A stretch of 64,000 nt of DNA from Linnemannia hyalina (GCA_019671135.1 JAHRHY010000001.1:2604001-2668000), one strand, 5' to 3'. Positions 33,275-46,213 are shown, counted from the first letter of the stretch. The notes: generated by a model from the sequence alone, not told the origin. A program made the numbers and translations.

Positions 33275-36033
33275 ATGACTTCTCGACTCTGCCTTAGCGC
33301 AAGGCAGCAGCACTGCACACATGCACACATACAGAGAGCCACCTCGGGACTCACGACCTCACTCACTCACCGCCTCACAGGACTTTCTCTTACCACCAGG
33401 ACTGTTACTCGTTCGACGGCGGTAGTGTCGCCTTCGTCGGCCGTGCGTGGATATGCCCGTGTTGCTCGGTCACGGCCCATTATCCCAAAAGCTCCCACCG
33501 ACGGATTGGCTTCAACAGAAACGGCTATCAAGACACCCATGTCTACCAGAGACGTCCAGGACGCCCTCAAAGCTCTCTCATCATCAAAATCTGACTTCTC
33601 CCCAAAATCCAAGTTACCCGGAAACTTCAAACTCGCCAAACCTCAACCAGAGCCAAAGTACGACCCCAACATGGTCATATTCCTCGACAAGCATGGAAAA
33701 GTCACCATGATCCCTCATGATGATCGCGTTAAGGGCCAAACACGGGATGACTATAATGCTGCCGCTACTGCTGTTGAAGACTTTGATCTGGAGGGCGCCG
33801 CCGAGGGCTCACCTCACCAGCGCGGATCCAAGGAGATGGAATATGGTCGTAAACGTATCGGACAAGTCGAGCTTCCCAAGGATATTCAGGATTCTATCCG
33901 CTCTCTCTTGGACGGTATGATTTATAACTATGGCTGGCAATATGAACCTTATGCATTGATATTCCACGTACTAATCATTGCTGTACCTTCTCATCTTGAC
34001 ATTAGAGTATGACAAACCCTTGATCAGGACAGACGCACTTCGTCTTTTTGGGTCGTTGAGATCAACAGGAGCCTTGGAGGACGACACATTCGCCGAGCTC
34101 CCCACCAAGAGTATGTATACCATGCGGGATCTGCTTTGTCAGGACACATTTGAAGAATAGTTCGCAAACCTAACGACATCGTTTCCATGACAAATAGGAC
34201 TCAGGAGCGGCGTGGGAGAAATGACAGGAAAAGGGGATAAACCAGTGACAGCACACATCCTGGAATACGGACACCGCGAGTCTATCGCGTACATTGCTGC
34301 TATGGCACCTACAACTTTCAGCGCGATCAAGAACGTCCTTCAGGAGGTCAACAAACGACTACCCGACCTGAACCCCAAGACTTTTTTGGATTTCGGAACT
34401 GGACCAGGAACTGCCATCTGGTAAGGAACCTGTGATCTCTCTGGTACTTCTATGCGTTAAAGAAAACACATAACTTTAGCACATCGCAACAATAGCTAAC
34501 CAACATTGTCTTTTTCATAGGGCTGCGAATGAGGTGTGGGAGGAGCCATTAAAGTACACAGGAGTGGATACATCACTGGCCATGCTGGAGACTGCGGAGG
34601 AAATTATGGATAACTTGTCGACCAACGGCTCACCGATCCCTAATGTCACATTCAAACCCTTCATGTCCCACGGAGCCAAGGCAATCAAGTACGACGTCGT
34701 CATGAGCGCCTTTGCCCTGAGTGAGCTCACCACCCCTGCTCTCCGCAAGTCAACACTGGAACACCTCTGGAACTCTACCAACGACATGCTTGTAAGCATC
34801 TTGGCGTTTGTACTACCCATATTATGCAGGACAACAGATAAGTCGATGTGCTGACAGCTTTTCTTGGTTTTCATTTTAGATTTTGGTCGATCGTGGAACA
34901 CCTAGCGGATTCAGGATTTTGGCCGAGGCGAGGGAGCAGATCTTAGGACTGGACTTGGATCGCATCGTCACCAAGCCCAAGTATGATGCGTATGGCCAGC
35001 TCATCCCAGAGGAACCTATCGTCATGCCAGAGCCTGCACATGTTGTCGCTCCTGTAAGTCATTTTCACTGGGATTCGCCGTACGAAATTATGACCTACTG
35101 GAAATCATCTGCTTACCGTGTTACTTTGCCTTTTTGTTTTCCGTAGTGCCCTCATGATAAGGTCTGCCCGATGTACGAGTCCCTCTCCCGCGACTCACAG
35201 TGGTGCCACTTTTCTCAAAAAGTTCAACGACCAGATTTCTTGGTATGTTACAATTGACCAATTGATAGGTTAGATTTCAATGATTAGATAACTTTAATTC
35301 GTTTCAGGAACTGATTCTATCAAAAAAATTGATCTTATATTAGCGCAAGACGAAACACTCCAAGGACAACTATGAAGACGCCAAATATACCTACGTCGTC
35401 CTGCGCAAGGGACCACGACCCTCTTTCACCCGGGCATCGACATCACCAGTAGTAACATCTGAGGCAACCACAGCAGCAGCAGGATCTTCATTACCCGAGG
35501 ATATTTCAACAACAGATCCGAGTGTGAAAAAGAAGAGAACCAAGAAGCCCCCACCACCTCCACCAGTCACCTACGACAACCCCGAGGATATGCAGGCTGC
35601 ATCGTATGACTGGTCGCGTATTGTGGTTCCACCACTCAAGAAGGATGGCCATGTCGTGATCGATACCTGTGCGGCCAACGGATACCTGGAGCGAATCATC
35701 ATCCCCAAGTCGCAGGGCAAGATTCCGTACAGGGATGCGCGCAAGGCGATGTGGGGCGATCTGTTCCCTCATCAGCCTAAAAACAAGGCTGTCCGGAAAG
35801 AGAGCGTCAAGAATATGTTGGACGGGGATGGCGGTGCTGAAGAGGATGGAGAGGGCAAGCCTGCCAAGCGGAGGACGTTGAACATTAGTGCGGAGAAGTT
35901 GATGAAGCGGGATAAGCAGAAAGAGAAGAAGCAAAACCGCCAGAAGATTTCCGCCGATGAGATTGATGGGTCATCCAAGAAGGGGAAGGCGCGGAGGCGA
36001 GGGGATGATGGCGACTTTGTGGTAGACCTTTAG
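33275..36033 (+). CDS. RSM22: Rsm22/METTL17-type mitochondrial ribosome assembly factor
   Basis: Rsm22 (METTL17) binds the mitochondrial small ribosomal subunit during assembly; it has a methyltransferase fold and an iron-sulfur cluster. Model: join(33275-33914, 34006-34110, 34198-34420, 34521-34791, 34880-35053, 35147-35242, 35344-36033), 732 aa (yeast 628); all seven exons join in phase. The N-terminus is a long Arg/Ser/Thr-rich transit region. The SAM-binding-like loop reads LDFGTGPGTAIW (about 312-323), and VMSAFALSEL is the following family motif. Cysteines of the cluster-binding CPHDKVCPM and SQWCHFSQ lie at about 472, 478 and 491. The C-terminal 100 residues are Lys/Arg-rich, as expected for rRNA contact. 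The protein has an internal Pro/Lys-rich insert (KKKRTKKPPPPPP) that lengthens it relative to yeast. Confidence 0.93.
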
Positions 36034-36350
36034 AGCGGTGCCTTGGTTTGACAATAAAAACCTGGCATCAATTGTACCTATCGTGCACGTTGTTTTTACT
36101 TGACCGTTGTCCCTACAAAGGAAGGGTCATGAATCAATGGCAATCGCTTGCAGGTTATCTCTCGCTGAGTAACCATGGGAGTATGTTTGGTTGTGATGAG
36201 AACAGAGGGGTCACACGGACAGTCTGTTGGTAGGGCATGAGAGAATGGGCCTGGGTTCCAAGGGGTTTAGGTTATTTAGATGAAAAAGTTAAAATGGACT
36301 CCACTATGCAAGTCCAGGGGGTTCCGTATTAAAAGGTGACCTCATCTCCC
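36034..36350. other. Intergenic, Rsm22 3' region
   Basis: About 0.3 kb between the Rsm22 stop codon (with AATAAA near 36053, a plausible polyadenylation signal) and a minus-strand F-box/LRR relic. I see no gene. Confidence 0.6.
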
Positions 36351-37153
36351 TCACAGAGGTTTTGGCAAATGATCACCACAGGCCACCACGTGGAGCGCAG
36401 ACAGATATTCGAAAGCACGCCTACCCATCTCCAATAGCACTTCCTTCACATCCTGAAGAAGACCCAGTTGCCTGATACTTGTCAATAGGTCATAGTCGCC
36501 CTCTTCACCGATGACATTGTTATCTCCCAGTATCTTATTTTTCATACGCTCCGTGTCCAAGGCAGTCTCCTGCTCGAGTCTCCATGCTCATCCATCAATA
36601 AGCTGGCGTCTTCTTGCTCGGTGCTCCTCATTCCGTCCCGACCGGCACAGCCATTTCAGCTCCGCGATCTCGCACTCGACAGAACGGCAGTCCACCCTAA
36701 GCCGCTCCAGGTACCTCAACCTCGACAACAGAAAATAGCCCTCCTTCCAAACCAAACGAGTACAGCCTCCAAATTCACGTACCCTGCGGCACACTCGCAG
36801 CTAGCTGAAAACGTGATGTGAAGATCCTGGAGGCTCGGGCACATTCGAGAAAGACGATCATGGTATATGCTGTTCCTTTTGCCTTCGCTTACTCGTGAAC
36901 ACATAGTTCAATATGAAGCGTTTCCCACCCTCGACAGATCCAAATTCCAGGCATGAGGGGTGAAGGCCCTTCCGATGAGTTCATAGATCGGCGGCGGTGG
37001 ATGTCCATATGAACGAAAAACGTGGCAAGTTTTCTTCACACCAGTTGAAGAAAAAGAACACGTGAGCTGGGTAACTCCTTCCTCATCCTCGGAAAAGAGA
37101 AAGCCCTTTGTGTCTTCACCATCCTTAGTATGATGGCAATACGCCTCCAACAA
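36351..37153 (-). pseudogene. F-box/LRR gene remnant (3' part)
   Basis: Successive minus-strand open pieces in different frames (36908-37153, 36716-36904, 36588-36794, 36351-36560) read together like the C-terminal part of the F-box/LRR family: CPSLQDLHITF, then a line such as GYFLLSRLRYLERLRVDCRS, then LKWLCRSGRNEEHRARRRQL and IRQLGLLQDVKEVLLEM. No F-box and no continuous frame remain. The order of the motifs is right but at least three frame changes separate them, so it is a degraded copy. Confidence 0.55.
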
Positions 37154-37263
37154 AAGCCCTTGAACAGCAGATCAAGTACTAAGCAATTAATATCCTTCGC
37201 CATCTATTAACCAAAAAGAGCTGGGAATGAAAAAAGTGAGCTTAATGAACGAGAGAGGGCTCC

Positions 37264-39965
37264 ATGTCTATTGAGCACAGCAAGCGATTATCCGTCATTT
37301 CCAACGATGCCCCCTGTTTGACGTCCGAGCTAATATACATCAACAACCTTATCAACGCGGCCAAAGATCGCAAGTCAGAGGATTTCAGAGAACTCTTGAG
37401 GTATTACGGCGACCTCCTCGGCCAACAGCGATATGTCTTTGAGGAGCGCCTTTGCCCCCAGAATCTACTAAATCTACACAACCACAACCCTCAATATCGA
37501 ACAGGCCCCAAGAAAGATGTCATGGAAAGAAAACTGGACGCAATTCTCGTTCAGAGTCGCGAAATGCACCAGTGCACCATCCCCAAGTTCTTTGTCCTCC
37601 TCCCCAAGACCTTTGACATATTCGACCCCAAGTCGCTCAGTATTGAACAGTGCCGGCTCTACTTTCTATGCGAGTGCGAGGTGCATTCATCTGGGCAACA
37701 CCACCAACGCTCCCGCAGCCAACGCTCAATATCCCCGTTTTCCTCCGTTCGACGAGTCCACCTGCACAAAGACAGTAGCTATGTGATATCGAGACCGTAC
37801 GACTTCTTGGAGCGGTATGGTTCTTATGTCCTGGGCATGCTCAATGTCCTGAGTCACTGTTTGCGCAAAGGAACCGTCTCCCATGGGACTTCTCATGACG
37901 CCATGTCGGGCGTCGAGTCGATCGCCAACGCTACTTTTGAGAACGTTGTTAGCGGCTCGATCTCCTTTCTCAGACAAACATTGGCGGGATCTGGCATCAC
38001 TCAGCCTTCACCAACCACAAGTCCAGAAGGACCTCAGCAGCAGGATAGTCTTCTTCCGGGTGTAGCTGCCTTGGAGGGCGCGGACCTTCGGCGTCTGACG
38101 ACATTCTTGCGATACAACGACGGCGACAGGATACTGGGCAACCTCTATAGGATAACGACGGGCGAAGGCTATGTGAAGTGGATGTGTCGCGAACATTATG
38201 AACAGTCTCTCCATGACACCACCATAAGCCCCTTCTTGGGGATCCTTCAGGAGATCAACGGCTCATACGATCCTCACCTCCGCAAGGTCACCATCTCCCT
38301 GACATCTAGTGCCTATTCCAAGAGATTTTTCGAGACCTTTGCCAGCCAGGCAACCGACGTGGACGAGCTCGACGTAGTTTTTGACGGCTGGACCTTTTGG
38401 TCGTGGGATCTAGAGATTCTTGTCAGATCGGTCTGTCAGTCGAATGTCAAGAGCCTCAAGCTGGATTTGAAGGACTCAGTTAACGACGCCATCACTGAGT
38501 TTGGTGCTCGTATTACGCCAGGCAGTAAGTACCAGCCCCTTTTCGACCTACTCTGGAATAGAAATCTCCAGAGTCTCTCTCTGTCTGGTGCTGGCGCGTT
38601 TGGACTCAGGACTTCAGATTTTGAGATGGGTCCGCACTTTTCTTACCTGCAGAGTTTTCATTTCTTGCATGCGATCAAGACCTCGGACCAGCTGCGATTG
38701 ATGAAGCTCCTGACCTACTGCCGCAACTTGACGGACCTGAGACTGGGCGATTATCTCAATCCGAGCGGGATCCGGCAACAAACGGTGTCGGTTATTGCGG
38801 CGATGGAGCACCTTAGGACGCTACATTTGTACAGAGTGGAGGGCAAGTCTGAGCAATCAGTGTCGGGTCTTTTATATGCGTTTGCCAACAAAGTCACGCC
38901 ACTCAAGGAACTCGTATGTTATGTCGGTCGCGTCAACGAGTGGGAGCTGGGTGAGGTGATCAAGAGTTTGTCGAGGACGATCGAGATTCTTGTAGTTGAG
39001 CAGGTGTCTCCGCCCAACTTGGATTTGGTCCCCGTTACCACCGACAACAGCCCTACTGGATCTTCAGCGGCCAATTTCCAGCGACCTTGCCGTCGCCCTT
39101 CTCCCGGTTGACACATCTCGATCTTAACTCAAATCTGTCTCCGCAGTCCATGAAATATCTGGCAGGCACCTTCAAGTGTCTCAACTTGGTCCACCTGGGA
39201 CTCACAAGTCACTCCAAAACCCTTCTGGAGCATGTCAACTTTCCAACCCTGAGATCCATCAGCCTCCTCGACTTTGATGCGGCCGGCATGAAACCCCTCA
39301 AAGACTACGTTCAGAACTGCAACAACCACACGCACCTGGAAGTGGTCTCTCTCCAAGGTTGCAAGTATGCCAACCCCTGGAAATTTGCGCCTCTTCTCAA
39401 GAACCTCACCCTGCGACGCCTCCAACTGAGCGGACTGTCGAGTCCAGAACTGAAGGGGATGGTGGGTGTCATGAACCTGTCGCGACTGGAGTGTTTGGTC
39501 CTGGTTGGGTGTCATTATGATTGGGCTGTGGAAGAGACGTTGGCGGTGAAGCGGGCCGATTTCCGGCCAGAGTTGATATTGCATTTGAGTGTTACCAGTA
39601 GTGAGGTTTCTCATAAGCAGATGGAGGAAAAAGGGATCGATAAGGTCGAGAGTCGGGAGGCAGTTGACACGGCAGTCAAGTTGGCGGCGAGGCGAGTGCG
39701 GTTTTATAGCGAGGCGCAGTTGGTGCTCTTGGGCCGCTCCTTGGAGACTACATATATAATTATCCCTAATTTTCATCGCTGTACGTTTTATTTTCGTGTG
39801 GTACCTTTTTTTCTCTCCTCAGGAGCAGGTAACATGTACCAGATCGGTATCAAAGGAGGATCCTTACAACAACAAAAAAAAGTGTATTGGACACGAAAAA
39901 ACCGTGGGTGCGTGCATGGGACGATGCACCATGCTATTCACCCCACGAGATTCACGAGCGCGTAA
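37264..39965 (+). CDS. LRR-family gene, copy 2, with one frame change
   Basis: The best-preserved of three paralogues. Frame 1 (37264-39111, 615 aa) has a long N-terminal part (ILVQSREMHQCTIPKFFVLLP, CRLYFLCECEV, YDFLERYGSYVLGMLNVL), the hallmark AALEGADLRRLTTFLR, GNLYRIT and GYVKWMC, then LRRs. At about 38980-39003 the coding frame shifts: frame 2 reads PYWIFSGQFPATLPSPF then RLTHLDLNSN and continues with leucine-rich repeats to at least 39715. An unrecognised intron or a true frameshift are both possible; the 3' end is uncertain because the last 50 codons before 39965 do not look like the family. Copies 1 and 3 are clearly broken. Biochemical role unknown. Confidence 0.6.
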
Positions 39966-40169
39966 ATAGAAACAATGGAGAGAATACATCAGAATAAAAC
40001 ACAGCGGCAGGAGGCTCACATTGGAGTGTGAGGATGAACTGACTGGCAAGAAAAGCATGTCATGGAGTCAATTAGATCAAAGGGCAGAACAGCAGCATTA
40101 AAGAACTGACATACTTTTATATTATTCTCTCATCTACTCTTATAAAATAGATGCTCCATCAGAGGTTGT

Positions 40170-40733
40170 TCAAAGAGGAGAGCTGAGATAAAACTGATGT
40201 AAGATCATGTTTGGCACCACATCCAACACCTTCTCGCTCAACACATTTTCCGACTCAAACATCAGCCCATTCGAAGACCTCTTCCCACCTTCATCCGACA
40301 TCAAATGGATTGGGCGACGATGAACCGTTGTGGGATGGACCTGCAGGTTGACATCGAAGGACTTATCCTTTCCAAACCAGAAATACCTACATGGTGGTAA
40401 GTAACCACGTCGTAGGGAGGTCAAAGTAGGAGGGAACCAGAGCGAGTTCTAGACTGTCGTGTGGCAATCCCCCATGTATATATTGAGTGTCCTGGATAGA
40501 CTAACGTTGTAAAGCATCTGTAGTGTCCTGCCTTTCGCCAGTCCATTTCTCCTGTCCAGTTCCTTGTGGTACTTATCGAGGAGCTCTCTGAAGAGAGAGT
40601 GGATTTCGTTCCATACGCGTAGAGATATGGGGCCAAAGATGTAGCAATCAAAGCGACTTGCTCCAACTAGCCTGGAAGTGATGTCGTCCAACCTCTTGTC
40701 ATGCCAGGGGCTCCCTATACACTTTCCGCAAAA
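40170..40733 (-). pseudogene. Open frame of unrecognised family interrupted by one TAG
   Basis: One minus-strand frame stays open from 40733 to 40170 except for a single TAG at 40449-40451. Before the stop it reads CGKCIGSPWHDKRLDD, FGPISLRVWNEI, LLDKYHKELDRRNG; after it, SLWFPPTLTSLRRGY, CRYFWFGKDKSFDV, VLDVVPNMILHQFYL. The two halves keep the same frame and similar composition, so I read them as one gene with a nonsense mutation. No ATG opens the frame, so the 5' part is missing or in an upstream exon. I cannot name the family. Confidence 0.45.
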
Positions 40734-40759
40734 TTAGATTCGGGGGGGTTTTTTTTGCA

Positions 40760-43369
40760 ACCAACTCCTGCGAACAAGGACTACGATGCGGCGGGTGGTA
40801 ATGTTGCTCAGGAATGAAAACACCAGCTCGAGGATCCCGTAATGTCCAAAGGTGATGGTTATTGTGTGGTGGTGTTGGTGATCGTTTGTTCCTGGTTCGC
40901 ATATTTCGTCGTTGGAAGATGGGTCGTTTGTTTTTGTTTTGTGGTAAGAAAGTAAAAGTCATTGCTTGCTGGCAGCGTACAATTTGGAAAAGAGGCAATT
41001 AAGGGTTGCTTCCGACCTTTCGTGCTCAATTCTGTATCATGAATCAACCTGCAGCCAAAGGGCCCTACAAGACGATGTTGGCTAATACCATGCTCTCATT
41101 GTTTCTATCTGCAGGCACATTTGTCGCGGTAGTCTTGTTGTGCACCAGGACGTGTTTATCATTTGTAGTCGACTTTGTCGGATCCAACACATCAGCAGCT
41201 TACAGCAGTGCGACAACTGACACGAAAAATTAAAATTTGTATGTGCCTTGCGCGAGAATGATGGCACCGTGATCAATGATGACTAGCAGATCATGGCAGT
41301 AGAATATCAGCATGCTTGTTCTCCCACGGTGTCAACAAAATAGCCAACCCAGTGCTCTCTTGTTCCCCCTCCTTCTCATACGTTCCGTTTTTCTTCCTCT
41401 CTTGTGTGCCCAAACCTCTCTGATTCGAATATCAACCCCGACCCTTCGTTATATGAATAGCCAGATGGTCCACTGGCACAGCATAGTGATCTTTGGCGCG
41501 AACACGATATTCCCAGTTCTCTCTTCCACTCGCATTCCCTGATCTAGGTCATCCTTCGCGACCATTCAGGTCCGAGGGCGGGAGTGCTTCCCTTTCCTCT
41601 CCCTTGCACATTCTTCACCCACTCCACTTCTACCACTGATCACCTCCAGCATTGTAACTGCGCTCGCATTCCATGCGGCACGCAACTTTCTTTTGCCTGC
41701 ATTCAGGGCATGGCTGACCCATTCCATTTTCACTCCTTCCTCTTCCTTTCTTTTCCTTCAACTCAAAGTTATCCTGACAGGAACCGGAGATCTATTCGTA
41801 TCAATTGCACCAATCAATCCATTATCACCCCCTCTCTCGTGCACCATTCGTACAACAACCAGTCAGAACACGAACGTCGATTCACAAGAAAACAAGAAGT
41901 ACTCTCACGATTTTCCCAGAGACAGAAAAGCCGCTTCTCTGGTCCCGCTACACATATCCGTCCTTTCCTTCTCTGACTTACTCTCCACGCTTGCTGAGGC
42001 GTGTGCATCGTCGGCATATCCGGACGACCTTATCTGTAAGTGCGCTCTTCTTTTTTTTGTTTTGTCGCCAACAAGGGCCAAGCAGTTCCGATTGCTTTAA
42101 TTAATTAATTTGCCACCCCTTGCTATGTGCTTGTCATAACATGCACCAACAACGAGATGCACGAAATTGTAGTAGCAGCGAGTTAACATCTTCTACGTCC
42201 TTTATTTCCTTTATAGCGCATTTCGACAACTAGTTTGAACCGCCCTCCTTTTTCTCTTTTGAGCACCCATCCGCGGGCTGGTGCTAACTTATTTTTAGTC
42301 CACGACTCTCGTCTGTGAGACAAAAAAAATAATACGCGACCACTACGGAACTACTGTAAGTTTAATTGGTTATTTGCGTTATATATTTTATTGCTTTTTT
42401 GTGCCTTGTTGACAGTATGTGCACCATCTCTGTTCGAATGGCACTCACCGTTGGACATTTCTCTTTGCTCCGCATCACTCTACCTTTCTTCAGTAGTAGC
42501 CGGCCATATAATACTAGGCGTAAAACTATCGCCATTATACTTCCTTCTCCACTTAGCCCCCGGGGTGGCTCCTCTTCTACGGTGGAATCAAGGACCGATG
42601 GGTGGCGTTTGTCTTGTACCCATATGGGATCTCGTCTCTGCGAGGTATGCTATCCACGCGCGAGTGACAGAGATTCATGGCCACGTGTCCGAAGTAAGTA
42701 ACAATTCACTTTTTTTTGCTAATGGGTACTGACTTTGTCGGTGTTGGCTGCCCTGTTGATGACTGTCTGACCTTTTTCTTCTATATTGCATTTGTAACCC
42801 AATTATATTTGTCACTTTTCTACCGCTGATGTCAAGCTTTATTTATCAGTCATTTAAAAGTAAGTTGGGTGAAGTTAGTGCTATCAAGGAGCAGTGATGA
42901 TGGCGTTGTTGTTGTTTTTCTATACAAGAAAAGAGGCGCACTGAGCTGACCAATTTTTTTCTTCCTGCCTACATAGGCTTTGGCCTTTATCCTCAAGTCA
43001 CGCTACAGCAGATGCGTTACTCCACTAGAATAGTCACTCATAAGTAGACAAGTTGCAATCTGCAATCGTAGTTCGTAAGCATCTCCCGCGCAGCAAAATA
43101 AATGGCACGAAAATACAATAATCGGTATAACAAAAACAATACACTGACTAGCCTTTCGTTCTTGACTTTCTTTTAAATTGACGCAAATCCAAGACAGCGG
43201 GAATGAAACAATCTTATTTTTCGCCGCTCTTCAGGAACTCATCCAAAGCGTGATATCTGCCACGTTGTGCAATTTTTAAAATCTGAAAGATACCCTACCA
43301 CAACACTACACAACACCACACTACATTACACACACTCTTGCTACCTTCTATATCCCTTCCGACACTGCT
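40760..43369. other. 2.6-kb region without an assignable gene
   Basis: No continuous coding region is convincing. A 64-codon ATG frame at 41039-41233 encodes one hydrophobic segment (about residues 17-38) but has no other support. CT-rich tracts at 41350-41760 and donor-like GTAAGT sites at about 42036 and 42694 suggest transcribed, possibly non-coding or heavily decayed sequence. Confidence 0.4.
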
Positions 43370-45089
43370 ATGCGCCTCGCACCAAAACCGCAAAGGCATG
43401 ACCCATCGCCACCATTCCGTCCGAAAACTAACCCGGGTGGCCCATCGAGGACCTATCCACCACCGCCGAGTCCGACACTAGAGACGCCGGTTCCCAGGTA
43501 CTTGCAAGAATTGTTTTCTACCCCTCTTATTTGAGCGCATGCCATGGATGTTGATTTGGGTCGTCATGCGACCTGATTCACCAGCTTGACGCGACTGAAG
43601 TTCTAGGGTCACCTTGGAACTGTATGCCCCTTTCGTTCTGTCTCTGGTTCTGGGCCAGTACCCGTAAAGGGCTACTTGCCTGGACTTGTTCATTCGTGGC
43701 CTTTGCCTCTTCTCCATTTTCCCCATTGCCCATTTACATCTGTCATTCGTTTTGCCATTTGCCTTTCTCCATTCCGATTCTCCCATTCAACATTCCAGAC
43801 CCGTCCGCATCTTCTTCTTGTTCATCCTGTTCCTGTTCCTCAGTCTGCAACAACTTACTTTCTACGTGTTCCCTGCTCCCCGTTTTTTTTGCACACTCTC
43901 CCTTTTTCTATTTCTCCTTCACATAATAAATAACAACACAAAAACCATATTTATTCTTTCGAGTCCTGTCTGCTCATCGCATCGCAGACTCTACACATTC
44001 TTGTTCAATTCCTTTTTCTTTGGCTTCTAGTTCCTATCTTTTTTCATTCCTACCACATATACCCTCACTTACTTGTCCAACATGTTTAAACCAATTTATA
44101 ACTACTAATGCCGATCAAATTACCCACGCCTTCCAGTGTATGTCCGGCAGTGTTTCTCAGAAATTATTCGCACCCTTTATTTCCCTGTAAAATGCGAATC
44201 GAATCGAAGTAACATTCACATTCGCATCATGTAAAACCAATGTAAAATCCATTTATTCGCATTCGCATTTGAGAAACATTAAATTGTTTGGTGATCTTCC
44301 CCAATAGTTCGCCATGCTCTACAACGGTCAACTCCAAGACACCCAGTGAGTTCATCATCGATTACCTTACCGGAGGGGATTTGGAGCATCTAGATCCTGC
44401 CAAGCGAGCCCGGATTCTACCGAAGATCCCCGATTACTTCATGTTGGGAGGTCGACTCCGTAAGAGGTTCTCAGGTGTTGATATCCGAGCAGCGTCGAAA
44501 GTGTCAGAGTTCACGGTCGTTTTCCTTTTTATACATCTATTGAGTTACATACACACATCTACACACATACACACACCAATACGCCCCTTTTTTTCCTTCC
44601 CATGAGCGGCCCAAACACTGGAGACACAGGGTCGTCCGCGCCTTTGCAAGAAGGGACAGTTTTTCCTTCGCCTCCTCTCGGTAGTATCCTCCATGACACT
44701 TCGACACGCGTCTCAGCCTCAGACCACCACAAATGTATGACGACTCGGATGATGATGGGGAAGAGTCTGAGGTTGTGAAGGAAGTTAAGAGAAGAAGGGC
44801 CGAGGGGGATTTTGCTGCTGGTCGTGGAGTTGAGAGTTGCATTGTGAGCGGCGACGATGGATGGGAGCTGGGATTGGAGGAGGCTCGACAGGTTTCCAGC
44901 GTTCAGGTGTCCGTTCTCAGCAGATATCACAACATCATTCAATTGCTCGCGACAGGCGTCAATTTGGAGACCAAGCCAAGGAAGCGAAGAGCGCTGGAGG
45001 AGGTTGCCAAGCAGTATTTCCTGTCCGAGGAGGGGATTGCCACGTTTTGCCCCAAGACAGCCAGGCCCCAGGTTGCCCGGGTAACGTGA
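43370..45089 (+). CDS. Candidate spliced gene, exons only partly resolved
   Basis: ATG at 43370 opens a Pro-rich first exon (43370-43497) ending at a good GTACTT donor. After a long 810-nt intron the acceptor CCCAATAG at 44307 continues in phase into SPCSTTVNSKTPSEFIIDYL and RILPKIPDYFMLGGRLRKRF (to about 44516). A later plus-strand frame, 44733-45089 (YDDSDDDGEESEVV, LSRYHNIIQLLATGVN, VAKQYFLSEEGIATF), may be another exon, but I cannot join it with confidence. The second exon faintly recalls the lead-in of Ty3/gypsy integrases (YL..G.L...L.P.KR...... Y....G.L.KR); this is weak. It may be a decayed retroelement piece or an orphan gene. Confidence 0.35.
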
Positions 45090-46213
45090 GAATAGGTTTT
45101 CTCCTAGTTCCATTGAACGCGCAATGGATTTCGGATTGTTACAAAATTCTAGACCCCTTACACAATTTCAACTTCACAGTAGTTAGCCAAACGTAAATGC
45201 TGCACTAGTAGAAATAGGGTAGCACGGTGGTTCTTTTGCTCTTTGCCTTTTTCCAAGACACTCGAGCATCCGACCAACGTTAGCTGACTGCATTATTTTC
45301 AGTGTTTTATTCGAAGAAACAGAGACAACAACTGAGAGTGCAACGATCACTCTATCTTCCGTATCGAACCCCTGATTTCGCAACAGGATGTGTGGTGGTT
45401 TCGTCCACCACCCCTTAAGTAGAGTCTTCTCTAACAAAAAGGGAGCCTGTGCGCGTGTTTACACAATATTATAATATAACCCGTGGCTACGCTCGCGGAG
45501 GGAGCGAAAAAAGAAAAAAAAAAAAGTTAAAAAAGTTAAAAAAGTTAAAAAAACGGTGGTGAGCTTGAGAAAAAAGAGGGTGGCGAGAAATAAACGTAAG
45601 TAAAGTCGAAGAGAAGTGCTCGTTAGCCAAGGCTACGAGGACGATCCACGTCTTTTTTTTGGTGGCAATTGACATCGAACCAACTTTCAGCTCCTTTCTG
45701 ATCGTTCACATGTGTTTCGATTTTGCGCCTCCTCAACAGACAAGGGATGCAGTGTTTTGATGATGACATTTTCAGCACCATGACCAACCTCGGTTACCCC
45801 AGACGCTCACATGGGTATGATAGAGTTCTCCGAGGAAAAAGAGGGGAGTGGATATTTACTTTTGATTTACGCCGGGATAGCATTCACCCTCACTTCGTGC
45901 GTGAGGAGTGTTTGTTAACAACCGTAGTCATATGGATCCGGTCTAGACCTCGACTTAAATAACAGGTTTACCATTATTTATGTAATCGTACATGTATGCC
46001 CACCTTGTGCGACTGCAAGATTGAGTTTTACGCATTGCATCAATATCGAAACATGCCAACACGTTGTTGAACTGTGGGGCTGCGCAATGGATTTGTTTTC
46101 CACCTTATGAAATTCTGCTTGTTCCAGTTCAACTGTTATAAAGAGGAGGTATCCACTGCTTTACTTCCCACTTTTGCTCCCTACCAGAAACACACATTCC
46201 ACACAAAAACAAC
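45090..46213. other. Intergenic region with hairpins and an A-rich repeat
   Basis: Holds two adjacent hairpins at 45371-45411 next to a B-box-like GGGTTCGATACGG on the minus strand, then a (GTTAAAAAA)-type repeat at 45521-45553. An open frame at 45723-45962 lacks an ATG and homology I can recognise. No gene called. Confidence 0.5.
45521..45553. repeat. (GTTAAAAAA)n short repeat
   Basis: Three near-perfect AAAAAAGTT units after a 14-A run. Non-coding. Confidence 0.8.

Noticed and set aside
42391..42732. Hydrophobic 113-codon frame followed by a GTAAGT donor
   Set aside because: No ATG, no recognisable domain, and no joining exon in phase could be found on either side.
45723..45962. 79-codon open frame
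   Set aside because: No ATG start and no motif; likely chance.
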